Source of the DNA: an uncultured Thermoleophilia bacterium
GTDB lineage: Bacteria; Actinomycetota; Thermoleophilia; UBA2241
Assembly (NCBI GenBank): GCA_903912585.1
Contig: CAIWHY010000443.1
Coordinates: forward strand, 1 to 10,296
Length of the DNA: 10,296 bases
Direction: 5' to 3'
Shown here: positions 1-6,106 of the stretch, piece after piece
Layout: each line of letters begins with the position of its first letter
Numbering within the stretch: the stretch's first letter is position 1
Program-made: the position numbers and the translations under genes
Notes under the pieces: generated by a model
What the model was told of the DNA's origin: nothing
Database searches by the model: none
What the model saw: only the letters and a program-made list of their open reading frames with translations

Positions 1-1820
1 AGGTCGGCGCGCGCGACGCGCCCGGCGTCGGCAGGGTCCGCCGGGTCGAGGAGTTGCACGGTGCGCAGCGGCTGCGGGGTCGCGAGCGCGGCGGCGTGCA
101 GGCGCCGCGTGGCAGGATCGGCGCGGCCGCCGAGCACGATGAGATGGTCGGGCCGCTCGAGGTAGCGCAAGAGAGCCGACCCGTAGGACGCCGCCGCGAC
201 GCCGTACCTGGAGTACTGCGGCGCCCAGGCCATGAGGATGTCGAGGGCGCGTTCGCGGTGCGGCGCCTCGCCGGTGAACTCCGCGAGGCGCAGGAGCGCG
301 TCGGCGATGGCCGCGTTCTCCTCCAGCGCCGGGAGCGGACGAGACAGCAGCCCGGCGCTCTGGCCCGGGAGCGCGAGCCTGTCCAGGAACCTGCCGTCGG
401 GCGCGCGCAGCCGCTGGCAGGCCCAGCCCGCAAGTTCGAGCGCGCGCTCCAGCCACTGGCGTTCGCCGCTGACCTCGTACGCGTCGAGAAGCGCGCCGGT
501 CATCGCCGCTTGGTCGACAAGCAGCGGCGCGCCGGGGCCTGGGATCAGCGGCGGAGGCCCAGCGCCCGCGGCCGCCACGAGCGCGTCGCCCTCGGCTGCC
601 ACGAGGTAGTGGGCCATGGCGCCGTCCCGGCGCGCGTGCATCCAGAGGTAGTCGAGCAGCCCGAGCGCCAGCGCGATGAGCTCCGGGCGGCGCAGGAGCG
701 GCGCCGCCCGCAGGAGCGCATGGGCCGCCAGCGCGTTCCAGTCCACGTAGACGGTCGGGTCGACAAGGGGCAGCGCCAGCTTGGCGCGCTCCTGCGCGCC
801 GAGGCCGTAGTAGCTCTCGTCGGCGTCCTGGCTGCCTCCGAAGCACGGCGCGTCCTCGCGCAGCAGCGTCGCCAGCAGATAGTCGATGACGCCCTCGGCG
901 ACGTCGTGGTAGAAGCTCGCGCTGCCGAGGGCGCCGTCGCCGCTCGCGGCGATCTCGGCGGCGTCGAGGTACAGGGCCGCGAGACGGGCGTTGTCCTCCA
1001 GCATCTTCTCGTAGTGCGGCTCCGACCAGTCCCGCCGGGTCGAGTAGCGGAAGAATCCGCCGGCGACGTCGTCGTACAGGTCGCCGGTGGCCATGTTGGT
1101 CAGCGTCGTGCGGGCGACCTGGCTGATGCGCGGCGGCGGAACAGCATCATCGGCGGCGCGCAGCGCGGCGAAGGCGAGGAGGTGGGCGAAGGCGTCCGCC
1201 TGCGGGAACTTCTGGTCGGTGCCGAGCCCGCCGTGCAGCGGGTCGAACGAGCGCACGATCTCGAGCGCGACCGCGGCCGCGATGTCGCCCGGCAGGCCCG
1301 GCGCGTCGCGGTCGTCCAGGGGGTCCGCCCCCGCGTGGGGCGCCCCGCCGAGGTGCGCCTTGGCCGCCTCGGCGTCGGCGGCGTGCGCGTGCTCCGTCGC
1401 GTCCAGCGCCAGGAGCGCGGTCCGGTTGGCAGCGAAGAACTCGCACACGCGCTCGAGCGCCTGCAGCATCTGTCCCGGCGGCAGGTAGGTGGCGCCGGTG
1501 ATGATGTCGCCGCTGGCGGCCAGGAACGCCGTGGTCGGCCAGCCGCCCATGTTGTAGCGGCGGTTCACGTCGGGGTTGCGGTCGTTGTCGATGCGGATGG
1601 CGACGAACGCCTCGTTGATCCGCGCGATGACGCGCGCGTCGGAGTAGCTCGTCTCGTCCATCACGTGGCACCAGTGGCACCAGACGGCCGAGAGCGAAAG
1701 GAGGATCGGGCGCCCGAGCCGGCGAGCCTCCGCGAAGGCGGGCTCGCCCCACGGGCGCCACTCGATCTCCGCGGCGCGGTTCGGGCGAGGGGAGAAGCGG
1801 AAGTCGGTATCGCCTTGCAT
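1..1820 (-). CDS. DUF255 / YyaL-type thioredoxin-fold protein, 3' end cut by window edge
   Basis: The ATG at 1820-1818 opens a frame that stays open to the left edge (about 606 codons), close to the usual full length for this family, so probably only a short C-terminal tail is missing. The N-terminal thioredoxin-like domain carries the hallmark VWCHWCHVMDE at residues 46-56 and a GGWPTTAFL stretch (thioredoxin cis-Pro region). The long remainder resembles an alpha/alpha-barrel (six-hairpin glycosidase-like) domain, with DPTVYVDWNAL near residue 353 matching the family's conserved WNGL region. Family members (B. subtilis YyaL, mammalian SPATA20) have no firmly established reaction. The N-terminus lacks the usual family opening with NRL...SPYLLQH, so this is a divergent branch. 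No clear Shine-Dalgarno precedes the ATG. A stem-loop about 95 bases upstream suggests transcription separate from the reductase gene. Family assignment is firm; function is unknown. Confidence 0.88.
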   Translation of the reverse strand, partial: MQGDTDFRFSPRPNRAAEIEWRPWGEPAFAEARRLGRPILLSLSAVWCHWCHVMDETSYSDARVIARINEAFVAIRIDNDRNPDVNRRYNMGGWPTTAFLAASGDIITGATYLPPGQMLQALERVCEFFAANRTALLALDATEHAHAADAEAAKAHLGGAPHAGADPLDDRDAPGLPGDIAAAVALEIVRSFDPLHGGLGTDQKFPQADAFAHLLAFAALRAADDAVPPPRISQVARTTLTNMATGDLYDDVAGGFFRYSTRRDWSEPHYEKMLEDNARLAALYLDAAEIAASGDGALGSASFYHDVAEGVIDYLLATLLREDAPCFGGSQDADESYYGLGAQERAKLALPLVDPTVYVDWNALAAHALLRAAPLLRRPELIALALGLLDYLWMHARRDGAMAHYLVAAEGDALVAAAGAGPPPLIPGPGAPLLVDQAAMTGALLDAYEVSGERQWLERALELAGWACQRLRAPDGRFLDRLALPGQSAGLLSRPLPALEENAAIADALLRLAEFTGEAPHRERALDILMAWAPQYSRYGVAAASYGSALLRYLERPDHLIVLGGRADPATRRLHAAALATPQPLRTVQLLDPADPADAGRVARAD

Positions 1821-1913
1821 GAGCAAGGGATTCCCAAGGGCCCGAAGCGCGAACCGCCGCCGGGAAGCTGGTCGCCGCTGGGGAGGCGGCGCGCCCGGGC
1901 TCGACGAGCGGAA

Positions 1914-1937
1914 GGCGCGCCCAGCTTCAGGCGCGCC
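1914..1937 (-). terminator. GC-rich stem-loop between aldo/keto reductase and DUF255 genes
   Basis: On the minus strand GGCGCGCC (1937-1930) can pair with GGCGCGCC (1921-1914) across an 8-base loop, 5 bases after the reductase stop codon. A third copy of the same octamer lies at 1888-1895. There is no U-tract, so an intrinsic terminator is not proven. A Rho-dependent or mRNA-stabilising stem is equally possible. Confidence 0.4.
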
Positions 1938-1942
1938 CGGCC

Positions 1943-2956
1943 TCAGGTGCGACGCGGGACGGCTGGCCCCGCGCCTGCGCCGGTGTCCTCGATCGCCGCC
2001 GCGATCTCGGCCAGGTCGGCCTCGGTCAGCGACACGTCGGGCGCGCCGATCCAGCCGTCGACCTGCCTTGGCGACCGCGCGCCCACGATGGCCGCCGTCA
2101 CGCCGTGCCACGCCAGCGCCCAGGCTATCGCGACCGCCGAGACGCTGACGTCGTGGCGGCGGGCGACGGGCCGCAGGGCGTCGCGGAGCGACAGGTTGCG
2201 GCCAAGCTCCGGCTCGTTGAACGCGCCCGCGGCGCGGCGCCAGTCGCCGGCGTCCATCGCCGCGACGCGCTCCGGACCGAACGAATCGGTGAGGATGCCG
2301 CTCTCCATCGGGCTGTAGACGATGACGCCCGTGGCGTGCTGATGCGCCCACGGGATCAGCTCGCGCCCCGCCCTGCGATCGATCAGCGAGAACGGTGGCT
2401 GCAAGGAGTCGACGTGGCCGACGGCCTCGCAGCGCTCGAGCAGGTCCAGGTCGAAGTTGGAGATGCCGACCGCGAGCGCCTTGCCCTCGTCGCGAAGCTT
2501 GACCATCTCTGCCCAGGCCTCCTCGATGGGGTTGCCCTCGTCGTCGGGCCAGTGGATCTGAAAGAGATCGACGTAGTCCATGCGCAGGCGACGCAGCGAG
2601 GCCTCGATGCCGTCGCGCACGCTCTTCGGCGTGACGATGCGGCGGGCTTCCTTGAGGTGGTCGGCTTCGTCCCAGACGAGGCCGCACTTGGTGAACACGA
2701 GAGGCCGGTCTGCGGCGGGCAGCGCCCGCACGGCCCGGCCCACGACCTCTTCCGCGTGCCCGAGCCCGTAGATCGCCGCCGTGTCGATCCAGTTCACGCC
2801 CAGGTCCACGGCGTGCTGGATGGCGTCCAGGGAGGCGTCGTCGTCCTGTGGACCCCAGCCGAACGCCCAGCCACCTCCGCCGACGGCCCACGAGCCGAAG
2901 CCGACGAGGGTGATCTCAAGTCCGCTCCCGCCGAGCGGCCGGCGTGGCAGGCTCAC
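1943..2956 (-). CDS. Aldo/keto reductase family oxidoreductase
   Basis: A 337-residue NADPH-dependent (by family) (beta/alpha)8-barrel reductase. The start is the GTG at 2956-2954, preceded by GGAG with 7 bases spacing and followed by the classic family opening PRRPLGGSGLEITLVGFGSW. The upstream in-frame ATG at 3034 would overlap the dioxygenase gene and add unrelated sequence. The catalytic tetrad is intact: Asp58 and Tyr63 (WIDTAAIYG), Lys90 (VFTKCG) and His135 (FQIHWP). SNFDLDLLERC and the C-terminal IVGARSPRQVDGWIGA match substrate- and cofactor-binding regions of the family. It begins 4 bases after the cysteine dioxygenase stop, so the two are almost certainly co-transcribed and translationally coupled. 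The substrate cannot be read from the sequence. A link to thiol or aldehyde metabolism is suggested only by the neighbour. Confidence 0.93.
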   Translation of the reverse strand: MSLPRRPLGGSGLEITLVGFGSWAVGGGGWAFGWGPQDDDASLDAIQHAVDLGVNWIDTAAIYGLGHAEEVVGRAVRALPAADRPLVFTKCGLVWDEADHLKEARRIVTPKSVRDGIEASLRRLRMDYVDLFQIHWPDDEGNPIEEAWAEMVKLRDEGKALAVGISNFDLDLLERCEAVGHVDSLQPPFSLIDRRAGRELIPWAHQHATGVIVYSPMESGILTDSFGPERVAAMDAGDWRRAAGAFNEPELGRNLSLRDALRPVARRHDVSVSAVAIAWALAWHGVTAAIVGARSPRQVDGWIGAPDVSLTEADLAEIAAAIEDTGAGAGPAVPRRT

Positions 2957-2960
2957 CGGT

Positions 2961-3521
2961 CTACTCCAGGTCCTCGGCGAGTGTGTAGCGAAGCGGCTGC
3001 AGTTCCACCTTCGAGGACTCCGGCGAGTACACATTGAGCGTCATGAGGGCCGGCGCGTACACGTGCACCGTCACGAGGTCCTCCTCGCCGGTGTTGGCGA
3101 GTTGGTGGATGCCGTTGCGGTCGACGCCGGTCCAGCCTTGACCCGGGAGGAACGCGTCCGTGTGGTCGAGGGCGACAGGGCCCGAGCCGGCCGGCACACC
3201 GGCGGCGGGCACGAAGATGCGGCTGGTGAGGGCGCCGCGATGAACGCTGATCGCGTTGAGCGACCCGACGTGGTCGTGGATCGTCGACTCGTGACCGGGC
3301 TTCCAGCACAGCACGAGCAACTCGAACGACGGGGTGCGGCAGATCAGGTTGCGGGAGTACTTGTCGCGGCCGAAGCAGGTGCGACTCTCGATGAGGTCGG
3401 CCGACGGCTGGAGCCGGCCGGTGAGATCCATGAGCCGGTCGTGCGAGAGTTGCGCGACCGGCTGTCTGCCCATCTCGAAGATGAACTCCTCGAGGGTGAG
3501 GTGGTCTGATGTTCCGTTCAT
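2961..3521 (-). CDS. Cysteine dioxygenase type I family (cupin)
   Basis: A 186-residue mononuclear iron cupin, predicted to oxidise L-cysteine with O2 to cysteine sulfinate in the cytoplasm. The ATG at 3521 has GGAGG 5 bases upstream; an ATG 12 bases further up has no usable ribosome site. Iron ligands are His82 and His84 (STIHDHVGS) and His139 (NGIHQLANT). Arg57 in YSRNL is the substrate-carboxylate arginine that marks Arg-type cysteine dioxygenases, and His153-Val-Tyr155 matches the catalytic His/Tyr pair. The segment around ELLVLCW and GHESTIHDH is close to animal cysteine dioxygenase. The cysteine that crosslinks to the active-site tyrosine in the rat enzyme is Asn89 here, as expected for a bacterial enzyme lacking the cofactor. 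It lies 70 bases after an MFS transporter gene and 4 bases before an aldo/keto reductase. A related thiol (3-mercaptopropionate) is an alternative substrate, but Arg57 favours cysteine. Confidence 0.9.
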   Translation of the reverse strand: MNGTSDHLTLEEFIFEMGRQPVAQLSHDRLMDLTGRLQPSADLIESRTCFGRDKYSRNLICRTPSFELLVLCWKPGHESTIHDHVGSLNAISVHRGALTSRIFVPAAGVPAGSGPVALDHTDAFLPGQGWTGVDRNGIHQLANTGEEDLVTVHVYAPALMTLNVYSPESSKVELQPLRYTLAEDLE

Positions 3522-3591
3522 GTGCGCCTCCATTCCTGCGCCCGGCGTACCCTGGGTGCCGCTGGGCGAAACGAGGAGCGGGACCGAGGGG

Positions 3592-4806
3592 CTACGTCTG
3601 GTCGGGCCTGGTCGGGCCGACCGGCCGGAGTGCGGCGGCCACCGGCGAGAACTGTCGAGGCACCGCCACCAGGGAGGTAGCGGTGAGCACGAGCAGCGCG
3701 ATGCCGAACACCACGTACAGGTTCTGGTACCCGCCGCTGAGGATGAGCCGTCCGCCAAGCATGGTGCCCGCGGAACCACCGACCATGAAGGCAAATGCCA
3801 CCATGGACATCGCTGCGCCTCGCGCCTTGTCGGCGAATTGGGTGGCCGTCGTGAGCAGCGAGGAGTGAGCGAACATGAAGCCCAGCCCGAGAAGCAGCAC
3901 CGCGATGGCGAAGGCCCCGATGCCGGCGCCGCCGAGGCCGAGAATGAGATCCGCGGCGGCGGCTGACGCAAGCCCGAGAGCTACGAGACGGGGCCTCCCG
4001 AGGCGGGCGGCGAGCGCGCCGGACGCTCGGCTGGCGACGATGACTCCGACGCCGAAGATCGCCATCAGGAGGCCGATCTGCAGCGTGTGAAGGCCCAGCG
4101 CCTTGGCGGCGTAGGCACCGGCGTAGCTGAACGAACCCAGGATGAGAAGACCCTCACCGAACACGATCAGATAGGTGCGCAAGCTCGGCCAATGCCCGAG
4201 CAGGCGACCGTAGGGGCGCAGGAACTGACTGTGTGGGTCGCCGTGCAACTGACCGCTGACTCGCCGTGTGCTGAAGTACATGGCGACGACGATCACCACG
4301 GCGACCGCGGCGTACACGATGAAGACGCCGCGCCAGCTCGAGAGCGACGCGATGGTGCCGCCGATGGTCATCGATGTGGCCTGGCCGAGGAATGCGATGC
4401 CCATGAAGCTGGCGATCGCCTTCTGGCGATCCTGCATCGGGACGAGGTCGCCGATGAGCGCCAGCGACACTGGCATCGTCGCGGCGGCAAAGACGCCGGT
4501 CAGGGCGCGATAGAAGGTCAGTCCGCCCAGCCCCGCGGCGGTGGCGCACAGCGCTGTGGCCGCGGCGAAGAACGTGAGGGAGACCATCACGATGCGGAGC
4601 TTGCCGTAACGATCGGCAAGCGGACCGTACAGCAGCTGGAAGAGGCCGAACGGCAGCATGTACGCGGCGATGAGCACACCGGCTCGCGCGGGGTCCACCG
4701 AGAACGCGTGCGCGATCGACGGCAGAAGGGGAGAGACGACCCAGTTGTCGGCCATGACGATGAAGCCGGCGAGACCGAGGATCATGATAAGGCGATTGAC
4801 GCGCAC
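3592..4806 (-). CDS. MFS transporter, 12-TM drug:H+ antiporter-like
   Basis: A 404-residue polytopic membrane protein, hydrophobic along its length with about 12 predicted helices. The loop after helix 2 carries MFS motif A, GPLADRYGKLR (residues 61-71). The first helix has MADNWVVSPLLPSI, typical of DHA-type exporters and sugar-efflux relatives. The start is GTG at 4806-4804 with AAAGG upstream, and hydrophobic sequence begins almost at once, which supports it. The family moves small molecules using the proton gradient; the substrate is not readable. It is the first gene of a likely MFS - cysteine dioxygenase - aldo/keto reductase operon, so a sulfur compound or amino-acid derivative is a reasonable guess but only inference. 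It lies 85 bases downstream of the zinc-ribbon gene, with a hairpin between, so it is probably transcribed separately from the ArsR operon. Confidence 0.9.
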   Translation of the reverse strand: MRVNRLIMILGLAGFIVMADNWVVSPLLPSIAHAFSVDPARAGVLIAAYMLPFGLFQLLYGPLADRYGKLRIVMVSLTFFAAATALCATAAGLGGLTFYRALTGVFAAATMPVSLALIGDLVPMQDRQKAIASFMGIAFLGQATSMTIGGTIASLSSWRGVFIVYAAVAVVIVVAMYFSTRRVSGQLHGDPHSQFLRPYGRLLGHWPSLRTYLIVFGEGLLILGSFSYAGAYAAKALGLHTLQIGLLMAIFGVGVIVASRASGALAARLGRPRLVALGLASAAAADLILGLGGAGIGAFAIAVLLLGLGFMFAHSSLLTTATQFADKARGAAMSMVAFAFMVGGSAGTMLGGRLILSGGYQNLYVVFGIALLVLTATSLVAVPRQFSPVAAALRPVGPTRPDQT

Positions 4807-4861
4807 GGGAAGGCCTTTCAGCTGGTGAGTCGATGGCTCGCGATGGCTTGATCCTTGTGAA

Positions 4862-4879
4862 GCGGCGCGACCGCGCCGC
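4862..4879 (-). terminator. Stem-loop after the ArsR-ferredoxin-zinc ribbon operon
   Basis: GCGGCGC (4862-4868) and GCGCCGC (4873-4879) form a perfect 7-bp GC stem with a 4-base loop. It begins 12 bases after the zinc-ribbon stop codon on the minus strand and is followed by TTCAC, not a real U-tract. The placement fits an operon end; termination strength is uncertain. Confidence 0.5.
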
Positions 4880-4891
4880 GAGGCGTCAGCC

Positions 4892-5089
4892 TCAGCCGTA
4901 GGTCGTGCAGCCCGGTGCGCCGCAGTTCGGGCTCGACAGCGGCCCGTTGCGCAAGTAGCTGGCGAAGGACTGCCGCACGTTCTCGGAGCCGCACTTGGGG
5001 CAGCGCTTCTGCGTTGGCTTGATGGCGACGCGCGTGACCACCGCGAAGCCGTGCTTGCACTCGTTGCAGACGAGGTCGATGGTCGCCAT
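4892..5089 (-). CDS. FmdB-type small zinc-ribbon protein
   Basis: A 65-residue protein with a zinc ribbon: Cys8-x2-Cys11 (CNEC) and Cys30-x2-Cys33 (CPKC) followed by GSENVRQSF, the layout of the FmdB/CxxC_CxxC_SSSS family. These small proteins are often regulatory or accessory, but no single role is established. The tail NCGAPGCTTYG adds two cysteines (Cys56 and Cys61), which could extend metal binding or act as a redox pair. The start ATG at 5089 shares one base with the ferredoxin stop (TGATG), indicating translational coupling. A longer in-frame start at 5155 would lie inside the ferredoxin gene and adds arginine-rich sequence, so it was rejected. A hairpin follows the stop. The stoichiometric coupling suggests it works with the ferredoxin, which is inference. 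Confidence 0.85.
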   Translation of the reverse strand: MATIDLVCNECKHGFAVVTRVAIKPTQKRCPKCGSENVRQSFASYLRNGPLSSPNCGAPGCTTYG

Positions 5090-5286
5090 CAGACGACTCC
5101 GACCTCGTCCGCGACCTGCGAGAACACGCGGCAGGCATCGATGCAGGCCCCGCACTCAGTGCAGAGCCCGTGGTCGATGCGCGGCGCCGCGTAGATGTCG
5201 TCCTGGATGATGGCGCCGACCGGGCACGAGCGCACGGCGGGGCACGGGTGGTTCTGGGGACAAGCGTACTCGTTGACGGCGATCAT
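5089..5286 (-). CDS. Small ferredoxin with seven cysteines
   Basis: A 65-residue iron-sulfur electron carrier. The second half has a normal CTECGACIDAC motif (Cys42, Cys45, Cys48, Cys52). The first half has the spaced pattern CPQNHPCPAVRSCP (Cys9, Cys15, Cys21) instead of CxxCxxCxxxCP. By ferredoxin logic Cys42, 45 and 48 plus Cys21 bind one [4Fe-4S] cluster. The remaining Cys9, Cys15 and Cys52 would leave a three-cysteine site. Similar CPQNHPCPA ferredoxins occur in anaerobes, so the pattern is a subfamily trait, not damage. The start ATG 5286 has AGGAG 5 bases upstream, placed in the 19-base gap after the arsR stop; the stop overlaps the next ATG. It is the middle gene of an ArsR - ferredoxin - zinc ribbon operon. 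The redox partner is unknown. Confidence 0.88.
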   Translation of the reverse strand: MIAVNEYACPQNHPCPAVRSCPVGAIIQDDIYAAPRIDHGLCTECGACIDACRVFSQVADEVGVV

Positions 5287-5305
5287 TCGTTCTCCTGGTT
5301 CGCTG

Positions 5306-5626
5306 CTAGTTCCCGAATGCGTGAGCTCTGACGGCCAACTCGCGAGTCATGATCTCGTCGATGAGCTTGCAGGCCTCAGAGAGCCGCGGGTCGACGACCT
5401 CCCACAGCACGCGGCCGTCCTGCCGTGAACGCTTCACGAGGCCTTCGCGCTGAAGCACGGCCAGGTGCTGCGAGACGTTGGGCCGGCTGACGTCCAGTGC
5501 TTCGGCAAGCTCGCTCGGTGTCCGCGGCCCATCGCACAGCACGTGCATGAGCTCGTGGCGCGTAGGATTGGCGAGCGCGGCGAACACGGCGGCATGGATG
5601 GCGTAGCGCTGGCGGTCATCGTTCAT
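5306..5626 (-). CDS. ArsR/SmtB-family winged-helix regulator
   Basis: A 106-residue homodimer-type DNA-binding repressor. FAALANPTRHELMHVL is the family alpha1-alpha2 region. The recognition helix is in SELAEALDVSRPNVSQHLAVLQREGLV (about residues 38-64), followed by the wing KRSRQDGRVLWEV. There is no ELCVCDL-type arsenic/metal site. The only cysteines are Cys31 in the alpha2 helix and Cys86 in the last helix, so a thiol-based signal (persulfide, oxidant or metal) is possible. The start ATG 5626 lacks a Shine-Dalgarno; a promoter with its -10 ending 6 bases upstream points to a leaderless mRNA. It is divergent from the osmC-like gene and leads an operon with a ferredoxin and zinc ribbon. GCAA repeats in its promoter suggest self-control and control of the divergent genes. 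Family is certain; signal is inference. Confidence 0.93.
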   Translation of the reverse strand: MNDDRQRYAIHAAVFAALANPTRHELMHVLCDGPRTPSELAEALDVSRPNVSQHLAVLQREGLVKRSRQDGRVLWEVVDPRLSEACKLIDEIMTRELAVRAHAFGN

Positions 5627-5632
5627 GACACC

Positions 5633-5660
5633 ATTATTGCCAAGTTTCGCAATTTCGCAA
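5633..5660 (-). promoter_or_regulatory. Predicted arsR promoter giving a leaderless mRNA
   Basis: On the minus strand TTGCGA (5660-5655), a 16-base spacer and AATAAT (5638-5633) fit a sigma70-type promoter. The expected transcription start, about 7 bases on, falls on the A of the arsR ATG (5626). This explains the missing ribosome binding site. Prediction only. Confidence 0.5.
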
Positions 5661-5668
5661 CATGGCAA
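5636..5668. promoter_or_regulatory. Candidate ArsR operator: phased GCAA repeats
   Basis: Two identical tandem octamers TTTCGCAA (5645-5652 and 5653-5660) are followed by CATGGCAA (5661-5668), so GCAA recurs exactly every 8 bases at 5649, 5657 and 5665. An opposed half-site, ATTGC (5636-5640), pairs with GCAAT (5649-5653) as an inverted repeat with 8-base spacing, and TTGCCA (5637-5642) is inverted against TGGCAA (5663-5668). The block covers the arsR -35 and spacer in the only divergent intergenic region of the window, so it is the best candidate site for the adjacent ArsR. Confidence 0.5.
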
Positions 5669-5710
5669 CATTCGGAGCAGCGACTGTATCGTTTCTGAAA
5701 GGAACCAGAC

Positions 5711-6106
5711 ATGGACATGAAGGTCTACTTCCCGGGCGGCAAGCGCGTCTACGCGGACTACGGCGGGTTCACGATCGAGACCGACCAGCCGGCGCGCGGC
5801 GGAGGCGACGATTCCGCGCCGGCCCCGTTCGATCTCTTCCTCGCGTCGATCGGCACCTGCGCGGGAATCTACGCTCTCGGCTTCATGCAGCAGCGCGGCA
5901 TCGACGCCGAGGGCTCGTCTCTTACGATGACGCCGCAGTTCGACCCGGCCGTCGGGCTGATCACCAAGATCGACCTCGAGCTTCATCTCCCGGCCGGCTT
6001 CCCGGACAAGTATCGCGCCGCGGTGATCAACGCCATGAATCTGTGCACGGTCAAAAAGCACCTGCACCAGCCGCCGGAGTTCGAGATCACGACGGTGGCC
6101 GGCTGA
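5711..6106 (+). CDS. OsmC-like protein (thiol peroxidase family)
   Basis: A 131-residue OsmC/Ohr-family protein. The fold typically forms a dimer that reduces organic or other peroxides with two active cysteines. Both are present: Cys50 in LASIGTCAGIYALGFMQQRG, on the central helix, and Cys112 in NAMNLCTVKKHL near the C-terminus. APAPFDLFLASIGTC is the family signature. The start ATG 5711 follows AAAGGA at a 7-8 base distance. The stop overlaps the ATG of the methyltransferase gene (TGATG), so the two form a coupled pair. The gene is divergent from arsR and likely under its control. OsmC relatives can also act on sulfane sulfur or persulfides, which would suit the setting, but the substrate is not shown by the sequence. 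Confidence 0.88.
   Translation: MDMKVYFPGGKRVYADYGGFTIETDQPARGGGDDSAPAPFDLFLASIGTCAGIYALGFMQQRGIDAEGSSLTMTPQFDPAVGLITKIDLELHLPAGFPDKYRAAVINAMNLCTVKKHLHQPPEFEITTVAG

Noticed and set aside
54..2318. Very long plus-strand open frame (about 750 codons) opposite the DUF255 and reductase genes
   Set aside because: Its translation is Arg/Ala/Val-rich low-complexity sequence with no recognisable motif, and it lies antisense to two genes with clear catalytic motifs. Long antisense frames are expected at this GC content.
2105..3037. Plus-strand open frame opposite the aldo/keto reductase
   Set aside because: Antisense shadow: no domain pattern and full overlap with a gene that has an intact catalytic tetrad.
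4815..4850. Short direct repeat CGATGGC in the leader of the MFS gene
   Set aside because: Only 7 bases repeated twice, without symmetry or further copies; expected by chance.
4087..4851. Plus-strand open frame opposite the MFS transporter
   Set aside because: The product is highly charged, as expected for the complement of a hydrophobic membrane protein, and has no motif.
5685..5692. Plus-strand promoter for the osmC-like gene (TGTATCGT as a -10)
   Set aside because: A promoter must exist here, but no -35/-10 pair with good match and spacing could be fixed, so none is listed as a feature.
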